NCBI RefSeq assembly: GCF_017813395.1
Contig: NZ_JAGIZB010000016.1
Location: 46,283-110,282, forward strand
Length of the DNA stretch: 64,000 nt
From: Pararoseomonas baculiformis
GTDB lineage: Bacteria > Pseudomonadota > Alphaproteobacteria > Acetobacterales > Acetobacteraceae
Reading direction: 5' to 3'
The notes under the pieces were generated by a model. It was not told where the DNA came from and did not search any database. It was given only the letters and a program-made list of their open reading frames with translations. The position numbers were made by a program, and so were the translations under genes. The first letter of the stretch is position 1. Every line of letters starts with the position of its first letter. This document shows positions 1 through 8,090 of this stretch, piece after piece.

Positions 1-2181
1 GGGATAGCTCATGCGCCGTTCCCGCTCCTGCCGGGCCGCATCGGCCTCGGCGCGGCGGTGGGAACCGTCCAGCAGCCTGGATTCCCGGCGCACCATGTCC
101 TGGACAACGCCCATCTGCTGCTGGCCGCGCTGGCGCTGCTGGCGGCGCTCCTCGCGCTGGTTCTGGGCCATCTGCCCGTTCTCCAGCTCCTCCAGCATCC
201 GCTCCAGCTCGGCCAGTTCGCGCTCTGCCTCCTCGGGGCGGTCCTGGCGGTTCTGCTCGCGCATGCGCTCGGTCCGCCGCTGGGCCTCGCGCTGGTCCTG
301 CGGGCGCGCGGCGCCCTGGGGCGGCGGCGTCTCGCCGTTCTCGCGCTGCAGCCGCTCGGCCAGCGCGTCCAGGTGCCGGCGCACCGCCTCCCGCAGCTCC
401 TGGATGCGCCGGTCCGTCTCGGCGCGGGCGGCGTCGCGCTCGGCCTCGCGCCGCTCCGCCTCGGCCTGGCGTTGCGCCTGCTCCTGCCGCTCGCGCTCGG
501 CCTGCTCCTGGCGGGCCTGCTCGTTCCGGTTGCTGCCGGGCGGCTGGTTCGGGTCCGCGTCCCGCTGCGCCTGCTGCTGCCGCTCCTGCTCCGCCTGGCG
601 CCGCGCTTCGTCCTGCCGCTGCGCCTCGTTCCCCTCCTGCCGCTCGGCCTCGGCGCGCTGGCGTTCCTGCTCCTGGCGCTCGCGCAGGGCCTCGCGCAGC
701 CGCTCCCGCACCTCGGCCAGGGCGCGTGCCGTGCGGTCGGCACGCCCTTCCTCCAGGGCCAGGGCCGTGTCCCACATGATCTGCTGCGCCTCGCCCACCG
801 CCTCCGGGCGCTGGTCCGCCTCCAGCCGCGCCCGCGCGGAACGGAGAGCAAGGGCCGTGGCCGTATCGCCCTCAAATGCCTCCGGGGCGGCCGCCAGCCG
901 GTCCAGCCCCTCCATCGCGGGGCGCCGCGCCTCCGGGTCCAGCGAAAGCCCCTTGCGCAGCAGGATCAGCCCCCGCGCCACCGGATGGTTGAAGCCCCGT
1001 TCCGGCAGGACCATCGCCGCCTCGTCGGAACGCCCCTCCTGCCCCGCGCCATCCCGCGCGATCAGCCGGATGCGCACCGGAAGCCCCGCCCAGGGATGCG
1101 CCGACAGATCGGGCTGCGCCACGCCACGCGGCGCCCTGGCCTGCCCGGCAGGAACGGGAAGGTCGATCGGCACCGGCGCGGCACCCGGCCGCGCCTGCAG
1201 CCGGATCTCGGCCGCGGCGGCGGCCACGCCCCAGTCATCCTCGGCCCGCCAGGGCAGGCGCGTGGCCAACCCGCGCGCGGATTGGGTGGGCGGTTCGGCG
1301 AAGGCAATGCGCGGCGGCGCATCCGCCTGCACGGCGATGGACCAGGCCGCGATCTCGCGCCCGCCCTGGCGGATCACCAGCCGCCCGCCGGCATCCAGCG
1401 CCATCTCCGCGCTGTGGCTCCCGGGCCCGAGCGCCTGGAACACCCCCGCCGGCACGTCGTCCCGCAGCAATTCGGGCGTGCCGCTGCCGCCCGAAAGCGC
1501 CGCGCGCAGCCGGCTGCCCGCCGGCACGGTCACCCTGCCCCCGGCGGGGTCGAGGAAAACGGGCGGCGCGCCCGTATAGGCAGGCGGCGTTACCCAGGCC
1601 TCCAGCCGCGTGGAAAGCCCGGGCGGGGCGCCATGCGTCACGGGCCAGAGCGCCCGGCGCAGCCGCTCCGGCGCCTCCGCCCCCGCCATGGTGACGGCGG
1701 CCACCAGCGCCACGGCCAGCCCGGCCCGCAGCGCCCGCGGGTCCCGCGCCGCCAGCCCCGGCCGCGGCACGCCCACGCGCAGCCGGCGGATCCGCGCCGC
1801 TTCCCGCGCCTGATGCGCGCGCCACAGCGCCATGGCGGTGGGATCATTCCCCGCCGGGCGGTCCAGCAGGGTTTCCAGTGGCCGGTGCGGCAGGCCCGAG
1901 GCCCGCTCCAGCCGCCGGTCCGCCGCCTCGTCCCCCGGCACCGCGAAGCCGCGCACGGCCCGCATCAGCGCCACCACCAGCGCCGCGATCAGCACCGAGA
2001 GCAGGATCAGGTGGAACAGCGGGGAGAGAAGAAGGAAGGCCCCCGAAAGGGCGAGGGTCAGGAAGATCCCCAGCACCGCCAGGACGGGCCAGGCCCGGGG
2101 CCAGATGGATTCCCAGAGAAGGGCGAGCCGGGCCCTGGCGCGCAGGCGCCCGAGCCGGCGGAGCGCGGGGCGGGCCGGCAT
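1..2181 (-). CDS. DUF4175 / TIGR02302 family membrane-anchored protein (3' end outside window)
   Basis: This minus-strand frame stays open from an ATG at 2181 to the left edge, giving 727 codons; the C-terminus is missing. The N-terminus is basic and is followed by two hydrophobic segments (about residues 30-75). A third hydrophobic stretch lies near residue 160, before a beta-rich region typical of DUF4175. The visible C-terminal half is extremely rich in Gln, Arg, Glu and Ala and looks like a long coiled, low-complexity tail. The family has no established biochemical role; membrane anchoring with a periplasmic domain is inferred. It lies 47 bases downstream of lysA on the same strand, the usual alphaproteobacterial order. 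Opposite-strand open frames here are codon-bias shadows. Confidence 0.85.
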   Translation of the reverse strand, partial: MPARPALRRLGRLRARARLALLWESIWPRAWPVLAVLGIFLTLALSGAFLLLSPLFHLILLSVLIAALVVALMRAVRGFAVPGDEAADRRLERASGLPHRPLETLLDRPAGNDPTAMALWRAHQAREAARIRRLRVGVPRPGLAARDPRALRAGLAVALVAAVTMAGAEAPERLRRALWPVTHGAPPGLSTRLEAWVTPPAYTGAPPVFLDPAGGRVTVPAGSRLRAALSGGSGTPELLRDDVPAGVFQALGPGSHSAEMALDAGGRLVIRQGGREIAAWSIAVQADAPPRIAFAEPPTQSARGLATRLPWRAEDDWGVAAAAAEIRLQARPGAAPVPIDLPVPAGQARAPRGVAQPDLSAHPWAGLPVRIRLIARDGAGQEGRSDEAAMVLPERGFNHPVARGLILLRKGLSLDPEARRPAMEGLDRLAAAPEAFEGDTATALALRSARARLEADQRPEAVGEAQQIMWDTALALEEGRADRTARALAEVRERLREALRERQEQERQRAEAERQEGNEAQRQDEARRQAEQERQQQAQRDADPNQPPGSNRNEQARQEQAERERQEQAQRQAEAERREAERDAARAETDRRIQELREAVRRHLDALAERLQRENGETPPPQGAARPQDQREAQRRTERMREQNRQDRPEEAERELAELERMLEELENGQMAQNQREERRQQRQRGQQQMGVVQDMVRRESRLLDGSHRRAEADAARQERERRMSYP

Positions 2182-2228
2182 CCCGTCCCCGCCCCGGCGG
2201 GAGGAGGGGTTGCGGGGGTCCTGCCCCG

Positions 2229-3578
2229 TCAAGCCCCAGCCCCCAGCCACTCGGGCATGACCTGGTTGGCCAGCAGCGCCTCATGCGTCTGCCTGGGCCG
2301 CGTCACCGCCCATCGGTGCCCATCCACCAGCACCTCCGCCGCCAGCGGCCGGGCGTTGTAGGTGGAGGACATGGTGGCGCCGTAGGCCCCGGCATCCAGG
2401 AAGGCCACCAGCGCCCCCGGCGGCAGGTCCGGCAGCGCCCGGCCGCGGGTGAAGGTGTCCCCGCTCTCGCAGACCGGCCCCACCACGTCGGCGGGGGAGA
2501 GCGGCGCGTGCAGCAGGTCCGGCGCCAGGGGCAGGATGCCGTGCCAGGCATCATACATGGCGGGCCGCACCAGGTCGTTCATCGCGGCGTCCAGCACCAC
2601 GAAGCGCCGGTTCTGCCCGCGCTTCTGCAGCACCACCGAAGCCAGCAGCACCCCGGCCGGCCCCGCGATCCAGCGCCCAGGCTCCAGCATCACGGGCAGG
2701 CCCAGCGGCCCCAGCGTCGCCTTGATGGCCCCGGCCAGCGCGGCGGGGGAAGGCGGCACCTCGTCCCGGTACGGAATGCCCAGCCCGCCGCCGCAATCCA
2801 GCCGCTCCACCGGCAGCCCGCGTCCGATCAGCGCCTGCGCCAGCTCCGCCACGCGCGAATAGGCGGCGCGGTACCCCGCCATGCCCTCGGTGATCTGGCT
2901 GCCGATATGCACCGCCAGCCCGATCGGCCGGATGCCGGGCAGGGACGCCATGCGCGCATAGAGCGCCGCCGCGTCGGTATAGGCGATGCCGAACTTGTTC
3001 TCGGCAAGGCCGGTGGAAATCTTCGCGTGGGTGCGCGCATCCACATCCGGGTTGATGCGCAGCGAAACCGGCGCCACCCGCCCGATGGCGGAGGCCACCT
3101 CGGAGATGCGCTCCACCTCCTCCGCGCTCTCGGCATTGATCTGGAGGATGCCCTCCTCCAGGGCCAGCGCGATCTCCCGGTGGGACTTGCCGACGCCCGA
3201 GAACACGATGCGCCCCGCCGGGATCCCGGCCGCGCGCGCCGCGCGCAGCTCGCCCTCGCTCACCACATCGGCGCCCGCGCCCTCGGCGGCCAGCACCCGC
3301 AGCACCGCCAGGCTGTCATTCGCCTTGGCCGCGAAATGGATGGAGGCATCGAGCCCGGCCTCGGCCAGCGCATCGCGGAGCGCGCCGTAGCGGCGGCGCA
3401 GGGTGGCGGCGGAATACACCCAGCTCGGGGTACCCACCGCGCGGGCGATCTGCACCAGCGGCACCTCGTCCATCAGCAGCCCATCCAGCGCATGGGCTTT
3501 CAGCTGCGGGCGGCGGGCGAGCAGTTCCGCGAAATCGGGGTCGGGCGTGTCGTGGACAGCGGGAAGCGGGGAAGCCAT
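2229..3578 (-). CDS. lysA: diaminopimelate decarboxylase LysA
   Basis: PLP-dependent fold-III decarboxylase that converts meso-diaminopimelate to L-lysine, the last step of lysine synthesis (cytoplasm). The 449-residue product has the PLP-lysine motif HFAAKAND (Lys85), the HIGSQI motif, a GGGLGIPY phosphate-binding turn, EPGRWI, and the CESGDTF motif that contributes the substrate-binding cysteine across the dimer. Length and motif order match the family. The ATG start leaves no overlap with the neighbouring kinase gene. The DUF4175 gene follows directly. argH and lptM, which usually precede lysA in this group, are about 48 kb away in this window. Confidence 0.97.
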   Translation of the reverse strand: MASPLPAVHDTPDPDFAELLARRPQLKAHALDGLLMDEVPLVQIARAVGTPSWVYSAATLRRRYGALRDALAEAGLDASIHFAAKANDSLAVLRVLAAEGAGADVVSEGELRAARAAGIPAGRIVFSGVGKSHREIALALEEGILQINAESAEEVERISEVASAIGRVAPVSLRINPDVDARTHAKISTGLAENKFGIAYTDAAALYARMASLPGIRPIGLAVHIGSQITEGMAGYRAAYSRVAELAQALIGRGLPVERLDCGGGLGIPYRDEVPPSPAALAGAIKATLGPLGLPVMLEPGRWIAGPAGVLLASVVLQKRGQNRRFVVLDAAMNDLVRPAMYDAWHGILPLAPDLLHAPLSPADVVGPVCESGDTFTRGRALPDLPPGALVAFLDAGAYGATMSSTYNARPLAAEVLVDGHRWAVTRPRQTHEALLANQVMPEWLGAGA

Positions 3579-3645
3579 TCCCCTAGTTTGGGGTCGGAGG
3601 GCCGCCGCGGGAAGCGTTACATGCGAATTCTGCCATCGCCCACGC

Positions 3646-4782
3646 TCATGGCGAAGACCGGGGCCGGTCCAGATCGGGCATGGCCTGCTGGGGAAGGGGG
3701 AAGCAGATCTCGCATTCCAACCCTTCGGGCGCGAAGCGCAGCCGCACCGTCCCGCCCAGCTGATAGGCCAACCCCTCCTCCAGCAGCCGGGAACCGAAGC
3801 CCTGGCGCTCCGGCGGCGTCACCGGCGGCCCGCCACGCTCCCGCCAGGCGATCCTCAGCCCCCGCTGGCCGTCCAGCCCGCGCTGCAGGTCCCAGCGCAC
3901 CTCCAGCTGGCCCTCCGGCGTGGAGAGCGCCCCATATTTGGTCGCATTGGTCGCCAGCTCATGAAAGGCGAGGCCCAGGGTGATGGCGGTGGTGGAGGGC
4001 AGGCGGAAGGGCAGGCCATGGAGGCTCACGCGGCTCGGCGGGCCGCCATGGGGCGCAAGGCTGCGCCGCAGGATCTCGTCCAGCGGCGCCCCGCTCCACT
4101 CATTCGCCGTCAGCACGTCATGCGACCGCGCCAGCGCGACGAGCCGGGCCGTGAAATCGGCCTGGAAGGAGGCCGGCGTCTTCGCGTAGCGCTGCGTCTG
4201 CACGGCCAGGGACTGCGCGAGGGTGAGGATGTTCTTCACCCGGTGCTGCATCTCGGCCAGCAGCGTGGCCTTGCGCTGCATCCTGTCATGCAGGTCCGTT
4301 CCGTCCCGCAGGATGTTCAGGAAGCCCTGCGGCCTTCCCTCCCTGTCCAGCAGCGGCAGCATCATCCCGCTGGCCCAGAAGCGCGACCCATCCTTGCGGA
4401 CATGCCACCGCTCATTGATGGCGCGCCCCTCCTCCAGGGCGTTGCAGAGCTCGGCGACGAAGGCCCCCTGCTCGCGATCCTCATGGGTGAAGAAGACCTC
4501 GCCCGAACGGCCCAGGATCTCGGCCGCATCATAGCCCAGGATCCGGCGGGCCCCGGTATTCCAGTCCGTGATCCCGCCCGTGAAGTCGAGGCTGAAGATG
4601 GCGTACTCGGTCGCGCTCTCCAGAATGCGCCTGGCCTGCTCCGCCTGTCCGCGCAGGCGCAGCACCTCGGCCTCAAGGGCCGCGATCCTCGCCGAAGCCG
4701 CTGCGGCATGATCAGGGGAAAATGTTGTCACCTGTTCAAGCCTAGGCCCCCCCTTCCCCCGGGGCTGTCGGCTTCCATACAT
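3646..4782 (-). CDS. PAS-domain HWE-family sensor histidine kinase
   Basis: Soluble kinase of 378 residues with no membrane segment. An N-terminal coiled stretch (about 25-55) leads into a PAS domain (about 55-165). The phospho-acceptor motif EMQHRVKNIL puts the His near residue 180. The ATPase region has HELATNATKYGALS (N box, about 274-287) and the WRE motif that defines HWE kinases. Such kinases often feed general-stress or light/redox pathways in alphaproteobacteria; the input here is unknown. The ATG at 4782 overlaps the crp stop as TGATG, which indicates translational coupling; a GTG about 17 codons further in is an alternative. No response regulator is adjacent. Confidence 0.88.
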   Translation of the reverse strand: MYGSRQPRGKGGPRLEQVTTFSPDHAAAASARIAALEAEVLRLRGQAEQARRILESATEYAIFSLDFTGGITDWNTGARRILGYDAAEILGRSGEVFFTHEDREQGAFVAELCNALEEGRAINERWHVRKDGSRFWASGMMLPLLDREGRPQGFLNILRDGTDLHDRMQRKATLLAEMQHRVKNILTLAQSLAVQTQRYAKTPASFQADFTARLVALARSHDVLTANEWSGAPLDEILRRSLAPHGGPPSRVSLHGLPFRLPSTTAITLGLAFHELATNATKYGALSTPEGQLEVRWDLQRGLDGQRGLRIAWRERGGPPVTPPERQGFGSRLLEEGLAYQLGGTVRLRFAPEGLECEICFPLPQQAMPDLDRPRSSP

Positions 4783-5504
4783 CAGGAGATCGGCGTGCCG
4801 ATCACCTCCGCGAAGCGCTGGCGCACCGCGCCATGACACTCGCAGGACGCCGCCTCCAGGCGCTGGCGGTCCAGCACCGTCACGCGCCCCGCGGAATAGC
4901 GGATCAGCCCCGCCCGCTGCAGCGCACCCGCCGTGACCGTAACGCTGGGGCGGTGCACGCCCAGCATGGTCGCGATGAAGTCCTGCGTGACCGGGATCTC
5001 GTCCCCATCCGTGCGGTCATGCACCATCAGCAGCCACCGGGCGAGCCGCTGCTCCAGCCCGTGATTCCCGTTGCAGGCGGCCGTCTGGATCACCTGCGCC
5101 TGATGCGCCTCGCCATAGCGGAGCATGAGCGACCGGAAGACAGGACTCGCAGCCAGCTCCTGGCGGAAGGCGCGCGCCTCCATCCGCAGCGCGCTGCCGG
5201 GCGCCTGCACCATCGCCTCGACATAGGAGGTCTCGACATCCGCCAGCAGCGGCGTGCCGACGAGTCCCTCCCGCCCGACCATGCCTACCTCCACCTGCTC
5301 CCCCTCGGACAGGATCGAGACCATGGAGACGATGCCAGCTTCGGGAAAATAGGCCGCGTCGATCGCGGCACCGGCGCGGTACAAGGTCTGCCGGATGGGA
5401 AGTTCGACCAGGCTGAGCTTCGGCAGGAGCAGCGCCAGCACGTCATGCGGCAGCGCCGCGAGAAGGCGGTTGTGGATCATCGGGCAAGAAGGATCAAAAG
5501 GCAC
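4782..5504 (-). CDS. Crp/Fnr-family transcriptional regulator, copy 1
   Basis: The product (240 residues from GTG 5504) has an N-terminal cyclic-nucleotide-binding-like beta roll (about 15-130), a linking helix and a C-terminal winged helix with the recognition segment MLGVHRPSVTVTAGAL. The cNMP-contact residues are not clearly conserved, so the effector is unknown. It is coupled to the HWE kinase by a TGATG overlap and has a close tandem paralogue upstream (copy 2). The GTG sits directly on a GAGGAG sequence, which is unusually tight; ATG 5480 is an alternative start. Co-transcription suggests that regulator and kinase act in one pathway, which is an inference. Confidence 0.88.
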   Translation of the reverse strand: MPFDPSCPMIHNRLLAALPHDVLALLLPKLSLVELPIRQTLYRAGAAIDAAYFPEAGIVSMVSILSEGEQVEVGMVGREGLVGTPLLADVETSYVEAMVQAPGSALRMEARAFRQELAASPVFRSLMLRYGEAHQAQVIQTAACNGNHGLEQRLARWLLMVHDRTDGDEIPVTQDFIATMLGVHRPSVTVTAGALQRAGLIRYSAGRVTVLDRQRLEAASCECHGAVRQRFAEVIGTPIS

Positions 5505-5563
5505 TCCTCGCAGCAGCTGGCGGGAGCGCGTGTCTCAGTCGCCGGTCGGAAGCCTATGAAGGA

Positions 5564-6349
5564 TTACGGCCGGTCTGGCGGTCGGCTTCCATACATTCCG
5601 GTTCGGTGGGCAACGCTGTGCCGGCTCAAGGAAAACGGGATGCCGACCACCTCGGCGAAGCGGCGGCGCACCGCGCCATAGCATTCGCAGGAGGCGGCCT
5701 CGAGGCCGCGGCGGTCCACCACCGTGACACGGCCGGCACCGTGGCGGATCAGCCCGGCCCGTTGCAGGATGCCGGCCGCGACCGTCACGCTGGGGCGATG
5801 CACGGACAGCATGTTGGCGATGAACTCCTGCGTCAGCAGGATCTCGTCCCCGTCCACCCGGTCATGGGCCATCAGCAGCCAGCGGCCCAGCCGCTGCTCC
5901 AGCAGGTGGTTCCCGTTGCACGCCGCCGTCTGGATCAGCATCGCCTGCTGCGCCTCGTTGTAGCGGAACAGCAGGGAGCGGAACGGGGTACTGGCCTCCA
6001 TTTCCTGGCGGAAGGCCTTCGCCTCCAGGCGCAGCCCGCTGCCGGCAACCTGCGCGACAGCCTCGACGAAGGAGGTTCCGACATCGGCAAGAAGAGGCGT
6101 GCCGATCATGCCTTCCCATCCCACCATGCCGGCCTCGGCGTGTGTTCCCTCTTCCAGAACGGAGGTCATGGAAATGATGCCGTCCTCTGGAAAATACGCC
6201 GCATCGATGGGCCCTTCGGCCTCGTAGAGCACCTGACGCAGGGGAAGCGGAACCCGGGAGAGCTTCGGCAGGAGCCGTTCCAGGGCAGCGGGCGGCAGCG
6301 CCGCGAGCAGGCGGTTGCGGGTGGAGGAAACCGGAGGGGAAAGGGCCAG
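5564..6349 (-). CDS. Crp/Fnr-family transcriptional regulator, copy 2 (unusual start and C-terminal extension)
   Basis: A paralogue of copy 1 with the same layout (cNMP-like domain, then HTH with MLSVHRPSVTVAAGIL). No ATG, GTG or TTG lies in frame near the expected N-terminus. A CTG at 6349, six bases after GAGGAG, aligns exactly with the GTG start of copy 1, so I place the start there; a start inside an upstream 438-codon frame that overlaps the hydrolase gene is implausible. Where copy 1 stops after GTPIS, copy 2 reads on for about 21 residues ending MYGSRPPDRP. That tail is a fossil copy of the kinase gene start (MYGSRQPRG). The duplicated unit therefore spanned crp plus the beginning of the kinase gene. 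Confidence 0.8.
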   Translation of the reverse strand: MALSPPVSSTRNRLLAALPPAALERLLPKLSRVPLPLRQVLYEAEGPIDAAYFPEDGIISMTSVLEEGTHAEAGMVGWEGMIGTPLLADVGTSFVEAVAQVAGSGLRLEAKAFRQEMEASTPFRSLLFRYNEAQQAMLIQTAACNGNHLLEQRLGRWLLMAHDRVDGDEILLTQEFIANMLSVHRPSVTVAAGILQRAGLIRHGAGRVTVVDRRGLEAASCECYGAVRRRFAEVVGIPFSLSRHSVAHRTGMYGSRPPDRP

Positions 6350-6516
6350 GACAAGCTCCTCGCTGGACGTGAGGCGGGAGCACTCGTCTCTCTCGGTCGC
6401 CGGCAGCCAAAGGTCGCAGGCAGGCGATAGGGGGAATGTGGGCCCTTGCCCCTGCGGTTCCCAGGCCGTTCCGGGAGAAAACCGGATTTCCCCGCCCGGC
6501 CCTCGCGCCGGTCCGC

Positions 6517-7557
6517 TCAGCCCGCGCCCGGTTCCGGCACCCGCAGCGGTTCCGTGCCCGCCCCGCCCGGGGCGCCCAGGGCCGGCATGATCCCCTCCGC
6601 CAGCAGCGCATGCAGGGACGCCATGTGAACCGGGTCGCGCGGCGCCGCGGGGTCCGACAGCATCACCACGCTCAGTCCCATCTCCGGCACCAGGTAGAGC
6701 ATCTGCCCGCCATAGCCCCAGGCGAAATACACGGGCATTCCCCGCGCCTCGCCGATCCACCAGCCATAGCCATAGAGCTGCCCGCTCCAGGAGGAGCGGG
6801 TGCGTGGCACCCAACTCTCCGCGATCCAGCCCGCCGGGATCACCCGCGCCCCGTCCCACAGGCCGCCCAGCCGGTAGCACTCCCCCAGGCGCAGCAGCGC
6901 CCTCGGCGTCAGCCGCATGTCGTTCCCGCCATAGTACCGCCCCTGCGGATCGCGCGGCCAGGGCGGGATGGAAATGCCCAGCGGCTCACCCAGCCAGTCC
7001 CGCGCCAGTTCCAGCAGCGAACGCCCCGCCGCGCGCGAAAGCGCCGCGCCCAGCATGTGCGTGGATCCGGTGGAATACTGCATCCCGCCCCCCGGCTCAT
7101 CCACGAAGGGCCGCGCGAGCGCATAGGCCACCGGGTCCCGCGCCGCTGCCCAGCCGCTGTAATTCACGCCCGAGGTCCGCTCCAGCCCCGCCCGCATGGT
7201 CAGAAGGTGCCCGATGGTGATCCGCTCCGCCCGCGGGTCCAGCCCCGCCATGCGCCCGCCCAGCAGCGGCAGCACCGGCTGGTCCACCCCGCGCAGCACC
7301 CCGCGGGAAATCGCGCAGCCCACCAGGGCGGAGACAACGGTCTTGGAAGCGGATTTGATGTTCTGCGGCACATCCAGCCCCGGCCCGCGGAACCGCCGCT
7401 CCGCCAGAACCCGCCCCTCACGGGCCAGGGTCACGCTGTACAGGCGCGGCAGGCCGGCGGCTTCCGCCAGCACGGCATCCAGCGGCGCGGCGCGCACCGG
7501 GCGTGCCAGCGCGACGAGGGCAAGGCCGAGCAGGGGACGACGGGGCAGGCGGTTCAT
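6517..7557 (-). CDS. Serine hydrolase, class C beta-lactamase-like
   Basis: 346 residues with an N-terminal signal sequence (MNRLPRRPLLGLALVALARPVRA). The catalytic SxxK tetrad is visible as SASK (Ser69-Lys72) after a short N-terminal region, with a tyrosine motif YST near residue 160 in place of the classical YxN, and a late GYGGQ stretch that may supply the third motif. The family covers beta-lactamase class C, DD-peptidases and esterases; the substrate cannot be read from sequence. The product is probably periplasmic. Its stop lies about 170 bases before the likely start of crp copy 2. Confidence 0.85.
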   Translation of the reverse strand: MNRLPRRPLLGLALVALARPVRAAPLDAVLAEAAGLPRLYSVTLAREGRVLAERRFRGPGLDVPQNIKSASKTVVSALVGCAISRGVLRGVDQPVLPLLGGRMAGLDPRAERITIGHLLTMRAGLERTSGVNYSGWAAARDPVAYALARPFVDEPGGGMQYSTGSTHMLGAALSRAAGRSLLELARDWLGEPLGISIPPWPRDPQGRYYGGNDMRLTPRALLRLGECYRLGGLWDGARVIPAGWIAESWVPRTRSSWSGQLYGYGWWIGEARGMPVYFAWGYGGQMLYLVPEMGLSVVMLSDPAAPRDPVHMASLHALLAEGIMPALGAPGGAGTEPLRVPEPGAG

Positions 7558-7625
7558 CGCCCCGCAGATGGGGCCACATCCCGGCGGCGCCCAGGCGCCG
7601 AGACCATCCGTTACCCGAGGGATGC

Positions 7626-7653
7626 CACGCCGGCCCCGAGAGGAGCCGGCGTG
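7626..7653 (-). terminator. Hairpin downstream of the CsbD-like gene
   Basis: Perfect 9-bp inverted repeat CACGCCGGC / GCCGGCGTG with a 10-base loop, just after the stop of the small minus-strand gene that ends at 7685. There is no U-tract, so it could act as a processing or Rho-pausing element. Confidence 0.35.
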
Positions 7654-7684
7654 CCCGGAACGCCTGTCAGGACAGAGCGGCGGA

Positions 7685-7921
7685 TCAGATGATCCGCAGC
7701 CGCCCGATCAGCCAGCCGATCCCCACGGCCACCGCGGCGGCCGTCAGCGGCTGGTCGCGGATGTAGTCCTCCAGCTGCCCGATCTGGTTCTGCGCCTCGC
7801 CACGCAGCTGCCGGCTCTGGCCGCGCGCCTGGGTCCGGCTGTCGCCGATCAGGCCGCCAATGCCCTCCTGAACCTCGCCCGCCGCCTTGTTGCCGGCGCC
7901 GATGATGCGATCGCTGTCCAT
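7685..7921 (-). CDS. CsbD-like / YqjD-like small stress protein
   Basis: 78 residues. The N-terminal half (MDSDRIIGAGNKAAGEVQEG) resembles the Gly/Ala/Lys-rich CsbD repeat. The C-terminal part has DQPLTAAAVAVGIGWLIGRL, the glycine-rich membrane anchor of YqjD/ElaB ribosome-tethering proteins. The ATG at 7921 has a strong GAGGAGAGAGAC ribosome site; the longer open frame upstream is not coding-like. Proteins of this type are usually induced in stationary phase or under general stress. Function here is inferred from family only. Confidence 0.8.
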   Translation of the reverse strand: MDSDRIIGAGNKAAGEVQEGIGGLIGDSRTQARGQSRQLRGEAQNQIGQLEDYIRDQPLTAAAVAVGIGWLIGRLRII

Positions 7922-8090
7922 GTCTCTCTCCTCGAATGCCGTTCGGCCGCGACGCCACGCGACGCCCCGCGGCTGGGGAAACGTGGGGAAGGGACCTGGG
8001 TTGTGGTGAAAATTCCGGAACAGAAAAGGGACCGGGCGGCCACCCGCCGCCTCTCGCACGCCCCCCGCGCCCATGGCAGGTTCGCGCGCC

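Larger units (their letters stand above)
4768..6425. repeat. Tandem duplication of a crp unit (about 0.81-0.85 kb)
   Basis: Two diverged direct copies of one segment. Each contains an upstream leader with a shared GCTCCCGCC sequence and GAGGAG, a Crp/Fnr coding region, and the first bases of the kinase gene (ATGTATGGAAGCCGAC at 4782 and at 5596, read on minus). The corresponding landmarks are 814 bases apart at the 3' side and about 852 at the 5' side. The homology of the non-coding leader and of the kinase-start fossil shows a true segmental duplication and not two independently acquired regulators. Confidence 0.8.

Noticed and set aside
58..2361. Long plus-strand open frames opposite the DUF4175 gene
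   Set aside because: They arise from the high-GC codon bias of the minus-strand gene; the translations are Arg/Pro/Leu-rich without domains.
5564..6880. 438-residue fused protein (hydrolase-region frame plus Crp)
   Set aside because: Residues before about 6350 lie in an off-frame of the hydrolase gene on the same strand and look random; only the Crp part is coding.
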